DNA of 48,674 bases from Zoogloea oleivorans (GCA_030157785.1 JAOAUC010000046.1:109713-158386); one strand, 5' to 3'; counted from the first letter of the stretch, positions 15,906 to 25,513 are shown. Notes: a model not told the origin generated them from the sequence alone. A program made the numbers and translations.

Positions 15906-16612
15906 CGCTTAACGAGATTCTCGACAGCCTGTTCCCGGCCGGGCACGACGTGGCTGTGGCCGGTCAGCTCGTCGCCGGCACCGCGCAAACTGCCCGGGGT
16001 ACGGTTGCCGTGCTTGGCACCACCGACGCCGCGGCCATTGGCCATGACATCGCCCTTGGGCTGGCCGGGCGCATCCTCGACATCGTCGACCAGCACCCCG
16101 GTCGCGCCATCGTCTTTCTGGTGGATACCAAGGGCCAGGTCTTGTCCCGGGCCGAGGAGCTGCTGTGTCTCAACGGCAGTCTGGCGCATCTGGCCCGCTG
16201 CGTGGATCTGGCCCGTCGGCAGGGGCATGTCAGCATCGCCCTGGTCACCGGCGAAGCGGTCAGCGGCGGCTTCCTGTCCTTCGGGCTGATGGCTGACAAG
16301 ACTTACGCGCTGGCTGATGCCCAGGTGCGGGTGATGGATCTGAAGGCCATGGCCCGGGTCACCAAGATCGCCCACGAGCGCCTGGTGGAACTGGCCGGCA
16401 GCTCGCCGACCTTTGCCCCCGGCGCCGAGAACTACCTGCGCATGGGCGCCATCGAGGCCATCTGGGACACCCCTTCGGCTGCCTTGCTGGAGGCAGCCCT
16501 GGCAGGCCAGGCTGCGGCCGGCGCGGCGGTCGACGGGCGGATGCGCGCCGGGCTGGCGCGTCAGGGGCGTCGTCTGGCTGCCGACACGGTGAGTGCCGTG
16601 CTGGCGGCCTGA
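15902..16612 (+). CDS. mdcE: malonate decarboxylase subunit gamma (codecarboxylase)
   Basis: 236 residues. It is the second carboxyltransferase-fold subunit, pairing with MdcD. Typical features are FLVDTKGQVLSRAEELLCLN and TGEAVSGGFLSFGLMADKTYAL. The ATG overlaps the mdcD stop by 4 bp; mdcG starts 10 bp after its stop. Confidence 0.95.
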   Translation: MTLNEILDSLFPAGHDVAVAGQLVAGTAQTARGTVAVLGTTDAAAIGHDIALGLAGRILDIVDQHPGRAIVFLVDTKGQVLSRAEELLCLNGSLAHLARCVDLARRQGHVSIALVTGEAVSGGFLSFGLMADKTYALADAQVRVMDLKAMARVTKIAHERLVELAGSSPTFAPGAENYLRMGAIEAIWDTPSAALLEAALAGQAAAGAAVDGRMRAGLARQGRRLAADTVSAVLAA

Positions 16613-16622
16613 GGAGGGCGTC

Positions 16623-17291
16623 ATGCGTCGCCACGATCTCGCCTGGGTGCGGCCCGGTGCGCTGCTTCGTTTTCATTGCGGACTTGCCGACGAGGGCCTG
16701 TCGGCTCGTGTCGGCGCCTGGGTCGGCAGCGCCCGGCCACTGGTGGTGGCGCGTCAGGTGGCCGGCAGTGGGGAGGTTCTGCTCGGGCTGACCCTGCCGG
16801 CCAGCGAAGGGCGCCGGCGCATTGGCTGCCTGGTGCGTCGGGAAGATGTGCTGCGGGAACGCGCCGCGCTGCGTATCGCCGATTGCCTGGCGGGCCAGGC
16901 GAATGAGCTGGTTGCACCGCTGGCCGCGCTGGAGAGCCGGCTGGCGGCCAGCGGGGTCGAGGCCGGCGTGTACGGCTCCCTCGCCTGGGAAGCGCTGAGC
17001 GGTGAGACGTATCGCCATGCGGGCTCGGACGTGGACCTGATTTGCGACGTCGCCTCGGTGGCGCAGGCGCTGGCCTGTATTCAGGCCCTGGACGACACGG
17101 CTGCGATGCTGCCGTGCGGGCTCGATGGAGAAGTCCGCTTCCCCGACGGTTGTGCTGTTGCCTGGCGCGAGCTGGCGGCCGGGTGGCGCAAGCCGGACGC
17201 CCGGGTGCTGGTCAAGGGCGGTATCGACGTGGGTTTGCTGCCGCTGTCGGCGGTGCTGGCGCAATTTGAGGAGGATCACCTGCATGTCTGA
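16623..17291 (+). CDS. mdcG: phosphoribosyl-dephospho-CoA transferase (malonate decarboxylase holo-ACP synthase)
   Basis: 222 residues. MdcG transfers the triphosphoribosyl-dephospho-CoA group onto the serine of MdcC. A nucleotidyltransferase-type motif is visible, VYGSLAWEALSGETYRHAGSDVDLICD, with G-S and D-x-D metal-binding residues. The stop overlaps the start of mdcB by 8 bp. Confidence 0.92.
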   Translation: MRRHDLAWVRPGALLRFHCGLADEGLSARVGAWVGSARPLVVARQVAGSGEVLLGLTLPASEGRRRIGCLVRREDVLRERAALRIADCLAGQANELVAPLAALESRLAASGVEAGVYGSLAWEALSGETYRHAGSDVDLICDVASVAQALACIQALDDTAAMLPCGLDGEVRFPDGCAVAWRELAAGWRKPDARVLVKGGIDVGLLPLSAVLAQFEEDHLHV

Positions 17292-18153
17292 TGCCCTTGC
17301 GCGCTCGACGAGAGATTTGCGTCCCTTGCCCTCCGCTGCAGGCCCGATGGCCGGCCGGATTGGCAGTCTGGCGATCCGTGCGCTTTACCGGGAGGTGGTC
17401 CTGTCGCCCAAGCCCGGGCTGGTCAGTCCGACGGATTCCGGGAGTCACCAGGACATGGATTTCCGGACTTTCCTGCGCAGCCTGCAGTCCTTGCGCGACT
17501 ATTTTCCGGCGATTACCCGGCTGGGCATGACGGGGCCGGCCTTCGAGCCCTTGCGTCAACTGGGCGTGGCGGCAGAGGCAGGGATGCTGCTGGCGACCGG
17601 CGGCATCAACACCCACCGGGGCGCAATCTTCAATATTGGTTTGTTGTGTGCGGCGGCCGGCGCACTGGCCGCCGAGGGCGTCCGGCTGTCTGCCGATGAG
17701 GTGTGTGCAGCAGTGAGCCAACGCTGGGGGGGCGAAATCCTCGGCGCGGCCGATCCGGCGGCGAGCAGTCATGGTGCTGTGCTGGCCCGCCGCTATGGTT
17801 GCGGAGGCGCCCGGCGGGAGGCGGCGGAGGGCTTTCCGGCTGCGCTGGAGGTCGGTTTGCCGGCCTATCGCGAGGCGCTTCGGGTGACTGGCGAGCCGGA
17901 ACTGGCCGCGATCCACAGCCTGTTTGCCCTTGTTGCCACGCTCGACGACACAAATCTACTGTGGCGGGGCGGGCCTGCGGGGCTGGCCTTTGCGCAGGCC
18001 AGTGCCAGGGCATTTCTGGCCGATGGCGGTGTGCTGGCGGAAGACTGGGTGCCGCGTGCCCGCCGGATCCACACCGATTTCGTAGCCCGTAACCTGAGCC
18101 CCGGCGGCAGCGCCGACCTGCTCGGGGTGACCCTCTTTCTCGACGGACTCTGA
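17284..18153 (+). CDS. mdcB: triphosphoribosyl-dephospho-CoA synthase
   Basis: 289 residues of the CitG/MdcB family. It makes 2'-(5''-triphosphoribosyl)-3'-dephospho-CoA from ATP and dephospho-CoA, the precursor used by MdcG. Signature segments are SPKPGLVSPTDSGSHQDMDF, ATGGINTHRGAIFNIGLLCAA and DDTNLLWRGG. It lies within mdcGBH, the cofactor-assembly end of the operon. Confidence 0.93.
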   Translation: MSDALARSTRDLRPLPSAAGPMAGRIGSLAIRALYREVVLSPKPGLVSPTDSGSHQDMDFRTFLRSLQSLRDYFPAITRLGMTGPAFEPLRQLGVAAEAGMLLATGGINTHRGAIFNIGLLCAAAGALAAEGVRLSADEVCAAVSQRWGGEILGAADPAASSHGAVLARRYGCGGARREAAEGFPAALEVGLPAYREALRVTGEPELAAIHSLFALVATLDDTNLLWRGGPAGLAFAQASARAFLADGGVLAEDWVPRARRIHTDFVARNLSPGGSADLLGVTLFLDGL

Positions 18154-18161
18154 GACTGCTC

Positions 18162-19073
18162 ATGCGCCTGGCCATTCTTTTCAGCGGACAAGGCAACCAG
18201 CAACCGGAGCATCTGGCCCGCTTGCGGGCGAGCGTGTCGCCGGCGCTGGGGGGCCAACTGGCGACGAGCATTCCGTCGATCTGGCATGGCGGCGATGTCG
18301 TGGCGAGCGACTTGCAGGCCAACTGCATCGCACAGCCATTGATCTTCGCCCTGCAGATGAACCTGTGGCAGCAGCTTCAGCCCCACCTGCCGCGACCGGT
18401 TTGCGTGGCCGGCTATTCCCTCGGGGAGATGGCTGCGTGCGCGGCAGCGGGCGCCTTTCCTGCCGAGGCGGGTGTGGCCTTGTGTGCCGAGCGGGCCCGC
18501 CTGATGGATGCATGCGTGAGCGGCCCGGCCGGTTTGCTGGCGGTGCTCGGCCTGCACGCCGGGGCGGTCGAGGCCATCGCCGTGGCCTGCGGGTTGGCGG
18601 TGGCGATCCGTAACGGGCCGGATCATTTCGTGCTCGGCGGGTTGGCGGCCGGACTGGAGCAGGCCGAGGCGCTGGCAGAAACACAGGGGGCGAGCCGGGT
18701 TGTGCGTCTGGGGGTGGCGACGCCGTCCCATACGCCCTTGCTGGCACACGCGACGGAGGGCTTTGCCTTGCGTCTGGGTGCCTGCAGCTTAACTCGGCTG
18801 GCCTTTCCGGTACTCAGCGCGATCGATGGCCGTTCGGCCCGCAGCGCCACCGCAGCGCTGGACGCCCTGGCCCGCCAGATCAGCACCCCGCTGGATTGGG
18901 ATGCCTGCCTGCGCGCCGTGCTGGAGATGCAGCCGGATGCGGTGCTGGAGATCGGCCCCGGCAACGCCCTGGCCCGCATGTGGGGTGAGCGCGGCAGCGG
19001 GGTGCCAGTGCGTGCTTCGGATGACTTCCGGAGCGTCGAAGGAATGATCGACTGGGTGCAGGCGCGGGCTTAG
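18162..19073 (+). CDS. mdcH: malonyl-CoA:ACP transacylase of malonate decarboxylase
   Basis: 303 residues with the FabD-like fold: SGQGNQ at the start, active-site serine in GYSLGEMAA, the AVRxGP-like AIRNGPDHFVLGG segment and SHTPLL containing the catalytic His. MdcH loads malonyl onto the holo-ACP of MdcC to start the cycle. It starts 8 bp after mdcB and is the last gene of the operon. Its final 4 bases overlap the convergent gene; no intrinsic terminator is visible. Confidence 0.93.
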   Translation: MRLAILFSGQGNQQPEHLARLRASVSPALGGQLATSIPSIWHGGDVVASDLQANCIAQPLIFALQMNLWQQLQPHLPRPVCVAGYSLGEMAACAAAGAFPAEAGVALCAERARLMDACVSGPAGLLAVLGLHAGAVEAIAVACGLAVAIRNGPDHFVLGGLAAGLEQAEALAETQGASRVVRLGVATPSHTPLLAHATEGFALRLGACSLTRLAFPVLSAIDGRSARSATAALDALARQISTPLDWDACLRAVLEMQPDAVLEIGPGNALARMWGERGSGVPVRASDDFRSVEGMIDWVQARA

Positions 19074-19747
19074 GGTTTGGCCTGTTCCTGGGTCTTCAGG
19101 GGCGCGCGCAGCGCTTCGAAGCGGGCCGGCGCGACATATTGCAGGAGCTCCTTGCCCTTGCTGTCGAGCACCAGATCAAGGCCCCTGGCCGGGTAGAGCA
19201 GGTGCTCCACGTGCTCATTGACGCGGATGCGTTCGGACGGCTGGCCGAAGCGTTCGAGGACGATGGTTTCGTCCAGTTGCGCGCTGGGAATGAAGGCCAT
19301 GCCGCGGATCGGTGCAGCGAGGGCGACGGCCAGATCGGCATCGGCCAGCTTGGCCTTGCGGGTGGTGCTCTGCATGTACTCGGTTTTCGGGGCACGCTCG
19401 CGCATGCCTTCGATCACGTCCTTGGGCAGTTCGGCGGTGATGATCAGCTTGCCGGCCACGAAGCCCGCGGTGACGCTCTCGTAATAGCCCTCCACGTTGC
19501 CGTCTTCGTCAGGCTCGGCCACCAGCGCGAGCTGGATCTCGTTGCCGAAGCGGGCCTTGGCCTCGGCCAGGGTGCTGCGCCCGAGGGTCAGGTCGAAGAC
19601 ACGGGATTCACCGCCCGGCAGGGTTTCGATCTGCCAGGGCATCCCTGTGGTGGGCACGGCCTTCGGGTCGGTGTGGGCTATCGTCCAGACCGCGGGGCCG
19701 ACGATGAGGGCCAGGGCCAGCAGGATGATGGCAATCGCGATTTTCAT
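19070..19747 (-). CDS. conserved hypothetical protein, N-terminally anchored
   Basis: 225 residues with one N-terminal hydrophobic segment (about residues 4-24) and an extracytoplasmic domain. I do not recognise a named family. The domain contains a repeat-like pattern LTLGRSTLAEAKARFGNE and IVLERFGQPSERI, reminiscent of two related beta-alpha units. It starts 9 bp after the rlhA stop, so both are in one leftward operon. It ends convergently with mdcH (4-bp overlap). Confidence 0.75.
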   Translation of the reverse strand: MKIAIAIILLALALIVGPAVWTIAHTDPKAVPTTGMPWQIETLPGGESRVFDLTLGRSTLAEAKARFGNEIQLALVAEPDEDGNVEGYYESVTAGFVAGKLIITAELPKDVIEGMRERAPKTEYMQSTTRKAKLADADLAVALAAPIRGMAFIPSAQLDETIVLERFGQPSERIRVNEHVEHLLYPARGLDLVLDSKGKELLQYVAPARFEALRAPLKTQEQAKP

Positions 19748-19756
19748 GAGCTGGGG

Positions 19757-21694
19757 TCAGTGAGGGGCGTGGAAGCCGTCGGGCACTTTGGCGTGGAAGA
19801 CGACCGGGACGGCCGGGGCATCGATGACCGATTGGCGGATGCGCCCGATGACGTGCATTTCGCAGCGCTTGCAGTCGAACTTGAGGGTGAGTCTTTCCTT
19901 GCCATTGACGAGGGTCATCGGGTCCGGCTTGATGCCTTTCACTTCCTTCGGGCACAGGTTGAAGCTGTAGCGCAGGCAGTGCTTGGTGATCATCAGCGAG
20001 GCGTCGTCGAGCATCTCGTTGGCCTCGTAGGCGGCCTCGATGAGCTGCACGCCGTGGCGCTGGTAAAAGGCGCGGGCGCGGTCGTTGAGCACGTTGGCGA
20101 GGTAGGAGAGTTCGGTTTCCGGGTAGGGCACCGGCGGCTCGACGGCGGCGCGGCGGGGCAGGCGCGGCAGCGTGGCGAGGCGCGCGGCTTCGAGCTTTTC
20201 GGCCGCGTCGCGGCGCAGGGCGTTGAGGCTGGAGGCGGGCAGAAACCACGCCGCGCTGATGTCCAGATCCACCTTGCGGGCACTGAAGATCGTGGTGCCG
20301 AGCTTGGCTACGCCTTCTTTCAGGCCGGCCAGCGCGCGTTCGGAATCCTTGGCGGGCTCTTTGGCGTGGGGCAGTTCGGCGGTGGCGGCAACGCCGGTTT
20401 CGTCGGTGAGCGTGAGCGCGAAGCCGGCGGGCGTCTCAGTGAGCGAAATATCCACGGCGATGCGGCGTTCGGCGGATTTCTTTTCGAGGATGCGCTCGAA
20501 TTCCTGGTCGCGGTTGCGAAACAGGCCGCTGCCGGGGAAGAGGTCGGCCGGCAGGGTTTCGGCGGTGTGAATGCGGAAATCCTCGCCGATCTTTTCGGCG
20601 CGGTTCACGCGCAGACCGACGAGTTCGCCCTTGCGGTCGTAAAAGGTGAGGCCGTCGCCGTTATGCAGCTCGACCGCGCTGGTGGTGTCGAAGAATCGGC
20701 GCTGCTTGCCGTCCACCCGGATCACGCTGCCCACCGGTTCGCCCACGAACTTGGGCGAATCGAAGGCGCCGATGTCGGCCGTGCGGCCGTTCACAAAGTA
20801 ATCGGTGGCGCCCCGGTTGAAGGTTTTTTCGGCAACCGGGTTGAACAGGAAGGTGCTGCGCCCGGCCGAGGTGCGGGAATATTCGGGCGCATCTTCCATG
20901 ATGCCGTCGAGCAGCTGGCGGTAATGGGCGGTGATGTTCTTGACGTAGGCCATGTCCTTGTAGCGGCCTTCGATCTTGAAGCTGCTGATACCCGCGTCGG
21001 CCAGGGCGCGCAAGTTGGCGCTCTGGTTGTTGTCTTTCATGGACAGCAGGTGCTGGTTGCTGGTGAGCAGCTTGCCGTCCTTGTCCTCGAGATCGTAGGG
21101 CAGGCGGCAGGCTTGCGAGCATTCGCCCCGGTTGGCGCTGCGGCCGGTGTGGGCGTGGCTGATGTAGCACTGGCCCGAGAACGCCACGCAGAGGGCGCCG
21201 TGGACAAAGAATTCAAGCGCGCAGTCGGTGGCGGCGGCCACCTTGCTGATGTCGGTGAGCGTCATCTCCCGGGCCAGCACGATCTGCGAGAAGCCCACGT
21301 CCTGCAGGAAGCGGGCTTTTTCCGGGTGGCGGATGTCGGTTTGCGTACTGGCGTGCAGCTGGATCGGCGGCAGGTCGAGCTCCAGCAGGCCCATGTCCTG
21401 AACGATCAGCGCGTCGGTGCCGGCTTCGTACAATTGGTGGATCAGGGTTTCGGCGCCGGCCACTTCCTCATCGTGGAAGATGGTGTTGCAGGTGACGAAG
21501 ACCCGCGCGCCAAAGCGGTGGGCGTGACGTGTCAGGCGTTCAATGTCGGCAATGCTGTTCTCCGCGTTGGCACGGGCACCGAAGGCGGGGCCGCCGATGT
21601 ACACGGCGTCTGCGCCGTGATTCACCGCCTCGATGCCGATGTCCGCAGTGCGGGCCGGGGCGAGGAGTTCGAGCTGTTTGCGGGAATGGGTCAT
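19757..21694 (-). CDS. rlhA: 23S rRNA 5-hydroxycytidine C2501 synthase (U32 family)
   Basis: 645 residues; RlhA of E. coli is about 650, whereas the related tRNA hydroxylase TrhP is near 450, so length favours RlhA. The U32 core contains LLAPARTADIGIEAVNHGADAVYIGG, FVHGALCVAFSGQCYISH, the Cys-rich RSANRGECSQACRLPY and FKIEGRYKDMAYV. RlhA hydroxylates C2501 of 23S rRNA using prephenate-derived oxygen chemistry. It diverges from slyX. Confidence 0.88.
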   Translation of the reverse strand: MTHSRKQLELLAPARTADIGIEAVNHGADAVYIGGPAFGARANAENSIADIERLTRHAHRFGARVFVTCNTIFHDEEVAGAETLIHQLYEAGTDALIVQDMGLLELDLPPIQLHASTQTDIRHPEKARFLQDVGFSQIVLAREMTLTDISKVAAATDCALEFFVHGALCVAFSGQCYISHAHTGRSANRGECSQACRLPYDLEDKDGKLLTSNQHLLSMKDNNQSANLRALADAGISSFKIEGRYKDMAYVKNITAHYRQLLDGIMEDAPEYSRTSAGRSTFLFNPVAEKTFNRGATDYFVNGRTADIGAFDSPKFVGEPVGSVIRVDGKQRRFFDTTSAVELHNGDGLTFYDRKGELVGLRVNRAEKIGEDFRIHTAETLPADLFPGSGLFRNRDQEFERILEKKSAERRIAVDISLTETPAGFALTLTDETGVAATAELPHAKEPAKDSERALAGLKEGVAKLGTTIFSARKVDLDISAAWFLPASSLNALRRDAAEKLEAARLATLPRLPRRAAVEPPVPYPETELSYLANVLNDRARAFYQRHGVQLIEAAYEANEMLDDASLMITKHCLRYSFNLCPKEVKGIKPDPMTLVNGKERLTLKFDCKRCEMHVIGRIRQSVIDAPAVPVVFHAKVPDGFHAPH

Positions 21695-21874
21695 GCTGGG
21701 GGGCTTTCTCTGGGTAATACCGGGATGGACTGGCTGCTCGTCTGGCAGCTTTTCAACCGACCATTATCGCCTGCCCGGCAGGGGGCGTCGAGCACCCACG
21801 CGAAAGCAGGGCTTGGCGGGGGCTGGATGCACTGGGACAATCCGGCCTTGCAAACTTTTTTCCGAGGGCCCGAC

Positions 21875-22078
21875 ATGGATTCCCGACTGACCGAAATCGA
21901 GATCAAGCTCGCCCTGACCGAAGACCTGGTGGACACCCTCAACATGACGGTGCACCGCCAGCAGGAGCAGATTGACGCCCTGCAGCGCCAGCTTGTGCAG
22001 TTCTATCACCAGATGCAGTCCTCCGCGCCGTCGGCGGAGTCGCGCGACCCGCGCGACGAGATTCCGCCGCATTATTGA
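21875..22078 (+). CDS. slyX: SlyX family protein
   Basis: 67 residues. It is a short coiled-coil protein (TEIEIKLALTEDLVDTLNMTVHRQQEQID) ending in PRDEIPPHY, the characteristic SlyX tail. Function is unknown. The 180 bp upstream to the divergent rlhA start holds no gene. Confidence 0.85.
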   Translation: MDSRLTEIEIKLALTEDLVDTLNMTVHRQQEQIDALQRQLVQFYHQMQSSAPSAESRDPRDEIPPHY

Positions 22079-22097
22079 GGTTTTCCTGCAGGGAGCC

Positions 22098-22658
22098 TCA
22101 GGTTTTTTCCAGGACCCATAAGGTGGCTGGCGGGATGTTGCGCATGACAGTTTGTTTTTGCCGCCAGCGCAGATTGGCAGCAGGGCTCGGAAAGGGTTCG
22201 CGCTTGAAATAGCTGTACTGGATGAGCCTGAAACGAGGACAGCCGGCACTGACCTTGACGATCGACATCTCCAGGCGGGTCCTGTCGCACGGCGGGAGTG
22301 AGCGGAACGGGAGCGAGGAGACCAGGGTCAGCGTGTCCTGTTGGGACAAGTCGAGCTGATCTACATGGCTGGCGCAGGTGGGATGGATCGTAAGATCCGG
22401 AAATCTGTTCTGCAGGCAGTTCGCCAAGCTTGGCGTACGCTCGAACACCATGAGTCCGGAAAAGTGGGTTCTTGCGTCAAACAGGCCCTGAGTGATCATG
22501 CCAGTTCCTCCGCCTAGTTCTATTACCAGACCGGGGGCTGCGGCAAATACCTCTTTCAGCATTGCGGCCGTCAGGGATGACCCGGCTGGCCAGATGGCAC
22601 CGATCTGTTTGGGATTGTTGAGCAGGGCCTGCCAGAAGGGGAATATGCCGTGACTCAT
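22098..22658 (-). CDS. class I SAM methyltransferase, phospholipid N-methyltransferase-like
   Basis: 186 residues. Motif I is VIELGGGTGMITQGLF and a later segment VSSLPFRSLP matches the SSLPxxxLP element of PmtA-like phospholipid N-methyltransferases. ATG 22658 overlaps the TGA of the upstream sulfatase gene by 4 bp, so the two are coupled. It could modify phosphatidylethanolamine or a related amine. DNA here is lower in G+C than its neighbours. The activity is inferred from motifs only. Confidence 0.75.
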   Translation of the reverse strand: MSHGIFPFWQALLNNPKQIGAIWPAGSSLTAAMLKEVFAAAPGLVIELGGGTGMITQGLFDARTHFSGLMVFERTPSLANCLQNRFPDLTIHPTCASHVDQLDLSQQDTLTLVSSLPFRSLPPCDRTRLEMSIVKVSAGCPRFRLIQYSYFKREPFPSPAANLRWRQKQTVMRNIPPATLWVLEKT

Positions 22659-24442
22659 TGGATTTCCCGCATGTCCCATATGCGAAAGGACACATAGTCG
22701 GACACCGCCTTGGTGTCATCGCACGGTACGATGCCCTGGGGGCAGATAGTCTGGATCGTTGCCGTTGCTTCATCACTTGCCCGGGCGGGAAGCCCGCTGA
22801 ATGCCAGGAGGCGGGTGCCGAGGTAGGCGATGTCAGTGCTTCTTTCCGTTGGCCGAGCCGTGGCCGGGCGCGGGGTATTCGATGCCATTGAATACCAGGT
22901 TGTATAGCTCAGTTGCGTGTTTGTCGGCGCCCGCTCGAAGTGCTTGCGTGCATAGTCGCCATTTGTTTGTGCCCGGGCAGCAAAGAGGGGCTGATGATCG
23001 CCGAACCAGAGAATGACGCGTGGATTCGTTTCGGCCAGCCATTGTTCAGACAATTGCTTCATGGCGAGTTCCGATTCGCGCATCCGGTGCAGATAGTCGG
23101 CCAGAGGCGGCGGCAAGCTTCCCAGCTCAGGTGCCAGCGTGGGCGGCAAGGCTTGACGTGTTTCTGCGTGGGGGCCGTGGTTCCGGATCGTGAGCAGAAA
23201 AATGAACACAGGTCGTCCGTCTCGGATGGTAGCGAGGTGCTCCAGTGCCTTGGAGAACAATTGATCGTCGCGAGTGGAGAGCCAGCCCTTTGTCAGGCCG
23301 AGTTCTTCTGTTGCCAGAAAATGCTCGAAACCGTAGTGCAGATAAGCTTGGCGAGCGTTCAGATAGTTGCCCTCGACTGGATAGACGGCAATGGTCTGGT
23401 AGCCGAGACTTTGCAGGTGTCTCGGTAAAGATGTTTGCATCCGGGGCGCCAGGTTCAGTGGTGCGCGGGCGCCGCCAGGCCCGAATATTCTCCAGTCGAA
23501 ACCGCTCAGGAACGTGAACTCCGACAGCCAGGTTCCTCCTCCGGTTGTGTGAACGAGCAGTGGGCCATATTCCTGATGTTCATGCCCAGCTTCGAAAAAG
23601 GGGCTGTTACATAGTCTTGTATCTTTGCAACTCTCCAGAATGCGGGGGTCGAAGGTGCTCTCCTCGAGGACGGCAAATATGTCTGGCCTGTCTGCTGCTG
23701 CGACTTCGTGTTGTGAGGAGGGCTTGAAGCGCGTTTGCAGCGTTTGGGGTGGCTTCTGGAAGTCGACGGAGGCGTCCGAAAGGAACATCTCTAACAGATC
23801 GCCGATTCCGGTGTGCGGCGTCACTTGTAGGTGTTCCAGTTGGCGGAATGCCGAGTTGACTGAATGCCGTGTGCTCGACTCTGTCCAGTTTGCAGGCCCC
23901 GCATTCGCCGGCTTCGCCTCTACCGTCCACACCAAGCCGGTCATGACGGACAGCGCAATGCCTGCTGTGAGGCGGGTTTTCAGTCCGCGGCGGGATTCTG
24001 CTTTCAGGAGCAGGGCGAGCAGGGTGAAGACGGCGAGGAGGACGCCTGCCAGAAGAGCGCCAAGGTTTGGATAGGCCTCGAAAAGAACGACGTTTTCCTT
24101 AAGGTCAGCGACAAAAAAGCGTACGTCCGCGAGCGTCAGGGCTGTGCCCAGATAGTGGATTTTTGTTATCGACGCGTACGCTGTTATCGCACAGACAAAG
24201 ATCGTCCCAAGGGCGCTGAAGGCGATGCGGCCTGTGCTGATGAACAGCAGAAGACCCATGAGCACGACGGCCCGGCATAGCAGGGGATGGCTCTGCACAA
24301 ACCAGGCAGCGGCATAAGGGCCGAAGTCGAGTGCGGTGTTCGGTGAACTCTCGAGATGGCCGGCCAGGCCGATGAGCGCAAGCACCACCAGAAAAACGCT
24401 TGTGGCCGGGCTGAGCCAGGGCCTGGAGGTCGGTCTTTGCAT
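22655..24442 (-). CDS. LtaS-like sulfatase/phosphotransferase, inner membrane
   Basis: 595 residues. About five membrane helices (residues 12-180) precede a periplasmic alkaline-phosphatase-fold domain. Catalytic Thr lies in HTTGGGTWLSEFTFLSGFDW and metal-binding Asp-His in LWFGDHQPLF; LTIRNHGPH supplies another His. Members transfer phosphoglycerol or phosphoethanolamine to glycans or lipids. The start has no good ribosome site. It is coupled with the phospholipid-methyltransferase-like gene, suggesting one envelope-modification unit. The lower G+C suggests transfer. Confidence 0.82.
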   Translation of the reverse strand: MQRPTSRPWLSPATSVFLVVLALIGLAGHLESSPNTALDFGPYAAAWFVQSHPLLCRAVVLMGLLLFISTGRIAFSALGTIFVCAITAYASITKIHYLGTALTLADVRFFVADLKENVVLFEAYPNLGALLAGVLLAVFTLLALLLKAESRRGLKTRLTAGIALSVMTGLVWTVEAKPANAGPANWTESSTRHSVNSAFRQLEHLQVTPHTGIGDLLEMFLSDASVDFQKPPQTLQTRFKPSSQHEVAAADRPDIFAVLEESTFDPRILESCKDTRLCNSPFFEAGHEHQEYGPLLVHTTGGGTWLSEFTFLSGFDWRIFGPGGARAPLNLAPRMQTSLPRHLQSLGYQTIAVYPVEGNYLNARQAYLHYGFEHFLATEELGLTKGWLSTRDDQLFSKALEHLATIRDGRPVFIFLLTIRNHGPHAETRQALPPTLAPELGSLPPPLADYLHRMRESELAMKQLSEQWLAETNPRVILWFGDHQPLFAARAQTNGDYARKHFERAPTNTQLSYTTWYSMASNTPRPATARPTERSTDIAYLGTRLLAFSGLPARASDEATATIQTICPQGIVPCDDTKAVSDYVSFRIWDMREIQ

Positions 24443-24550
24443 CGTTTGATGAGTCGTATGTCCCCGGTGTATTCGCGAACGCTTTCCAGGCGGAAGCCAG
24501 AAAGGGCAGGAGGCCGGAAAGCCGACTCAACCACCCGCGCTTTCAGGCCG

Positions 24551-25453
24551 TTAGTGCAGCGTCTCCGGCTTGACCAGCGGCTGCACGTCCACCCATACGT
24601 CGCTGCCGTCTTCACTCTCGCGAATCTGCAGGCCGAAGGTGGCGAAGGCGGCCAGCACGTCGCGGCGCAGGGGAATGTCGGCCAGCTCGCCTGGCCCGAT
24701 GGCGTAGCCCGCCGCCAGGTGTTGCGCGGTGGTGAGCCAGATCGGCGACAGGAAGGACTGGCTGACCAGCTCCTGCATGGTGGCGCTCACGTCCTTCAGC
24801 GGCAGTTCCATGCCGTCGAGGTAGCCCTGCACGTGGGCGACGGCCTGCATCAGGTGGGTGATGCGGCCGAGGCTCTTGGCGAACAGTTCGTCCAGGTTCT
24901 GGTCGGCGTAGTAGAGGGTGATTTCTTCCTGCATGCCGCCCGGCAGGGCCTGCATCAGGGCCGCCAGGTGGTTGAGGAGCAGATCGGAGTCGGCGGGAAT
25001 CGACCAGGCGCTGCGCCGGTTGATCCTGTATTCCAGCCACATGGCGCTGACGATGGGCGACAGGGCCCTGGCCAGCGGCGTGGCGGCCGTGTCGGCGGGG
25101 GGCGTGGGGGCGTCGTGAAGGCGCCAGCATTCCTTGTGCAGATGGTGGATCAGGCGGGCCACTTCGGCACCGTCGCCGGACAGGATGGCCCACAGCTTGT
25201 TGCCATCGAAGAGCAGCGCGAGCTTGCCGTCGGCAGCGTCGGTAACGATGCGCGACAGGTGATCGCCGGCAACCGGCAGGGCACCGAACTGCTGTTCGGT
25301 GGCGGGCAGGTCGTCGGTGACGACGATGCGCGACAAGGCCGACAGGTCGAGCTCGGTGTCGCGGGCCTGGATGCGGCTGACGAGGGCTTCGATGACCTGG
25401 CGGAGGGTGTCGGCGTTGGCGGTGGACGTGGAACCGTCGAATTCGATGTTCAT
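24551..25453 (-). CDS. conserved hypothetical protein
   Basis: 300 residues, soluble, no family recognised. The N-terminal part begins MNIEFDGSTSTANADTLRQVIEALVSRIQ; the rest is mostly helical with conserved-looking segments DLLLNHLAALMQALPGG and LSPIWLTTAQHLAAGYAIGPGELADIPLRRD. ATG 25453 is chosen over an upstream one because the N-terminal domain begins there. It lies downstream of nadC past a terminator, so it is probably transcribed separately. Confidence 0.7.
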   Translation of the reverse strand: MNIEFDGSTSTANADTLRQVIEALVSRIQARDTELDLSALSRIVVTDDLPATEQQFGALPVAGDHLSRIVTDAADGKLALLFDGNKLWAILSGDGAEVARLIHHLHKECWRLHDAPTPPADTAATPLARALSPIVSAMWLEYRINRRSAWSIPADSDLLLNHLAALMQALPGGMQEEITLYYADQNLDELFAKSLGRITHLMQAVAHVQGYLDGMELPLKDVSATMQELVSQSFLSPIWLTTAQHLAAGYAIGPGELADIPLRRDVLAAFATFGLQIRESEDGSDVWVDVQPLVKPETLH

Positions 25454-25483
25454 GGTCGGCGGGAGCAATGAATGGGGGGCTGA

Positions 25484-25513
25484 AATAAAAAAGGCCCGGC
25501 GCAGGGCCGGGCC
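25484..25513 (-). terminator. rho-independent terminator of nadC
   Basis: On the minus strand an 8-bp GC stem (25513-25506 with 25500-25493, GGCCCGGC type) with a 5-base loop is followed by a T-rich run (25492-25484). It sits 15 bases after the nadC stop. Confidence 0.9.

Noticed and set aside
19139..22078. 979-codon open frame on the plus strand
   Set aside because: It is antisense to rlhA and the 225-residue gene and reads as low-complexity Gly/Ala/Val/Asp; only the last 67 codons (SlyX) are real.
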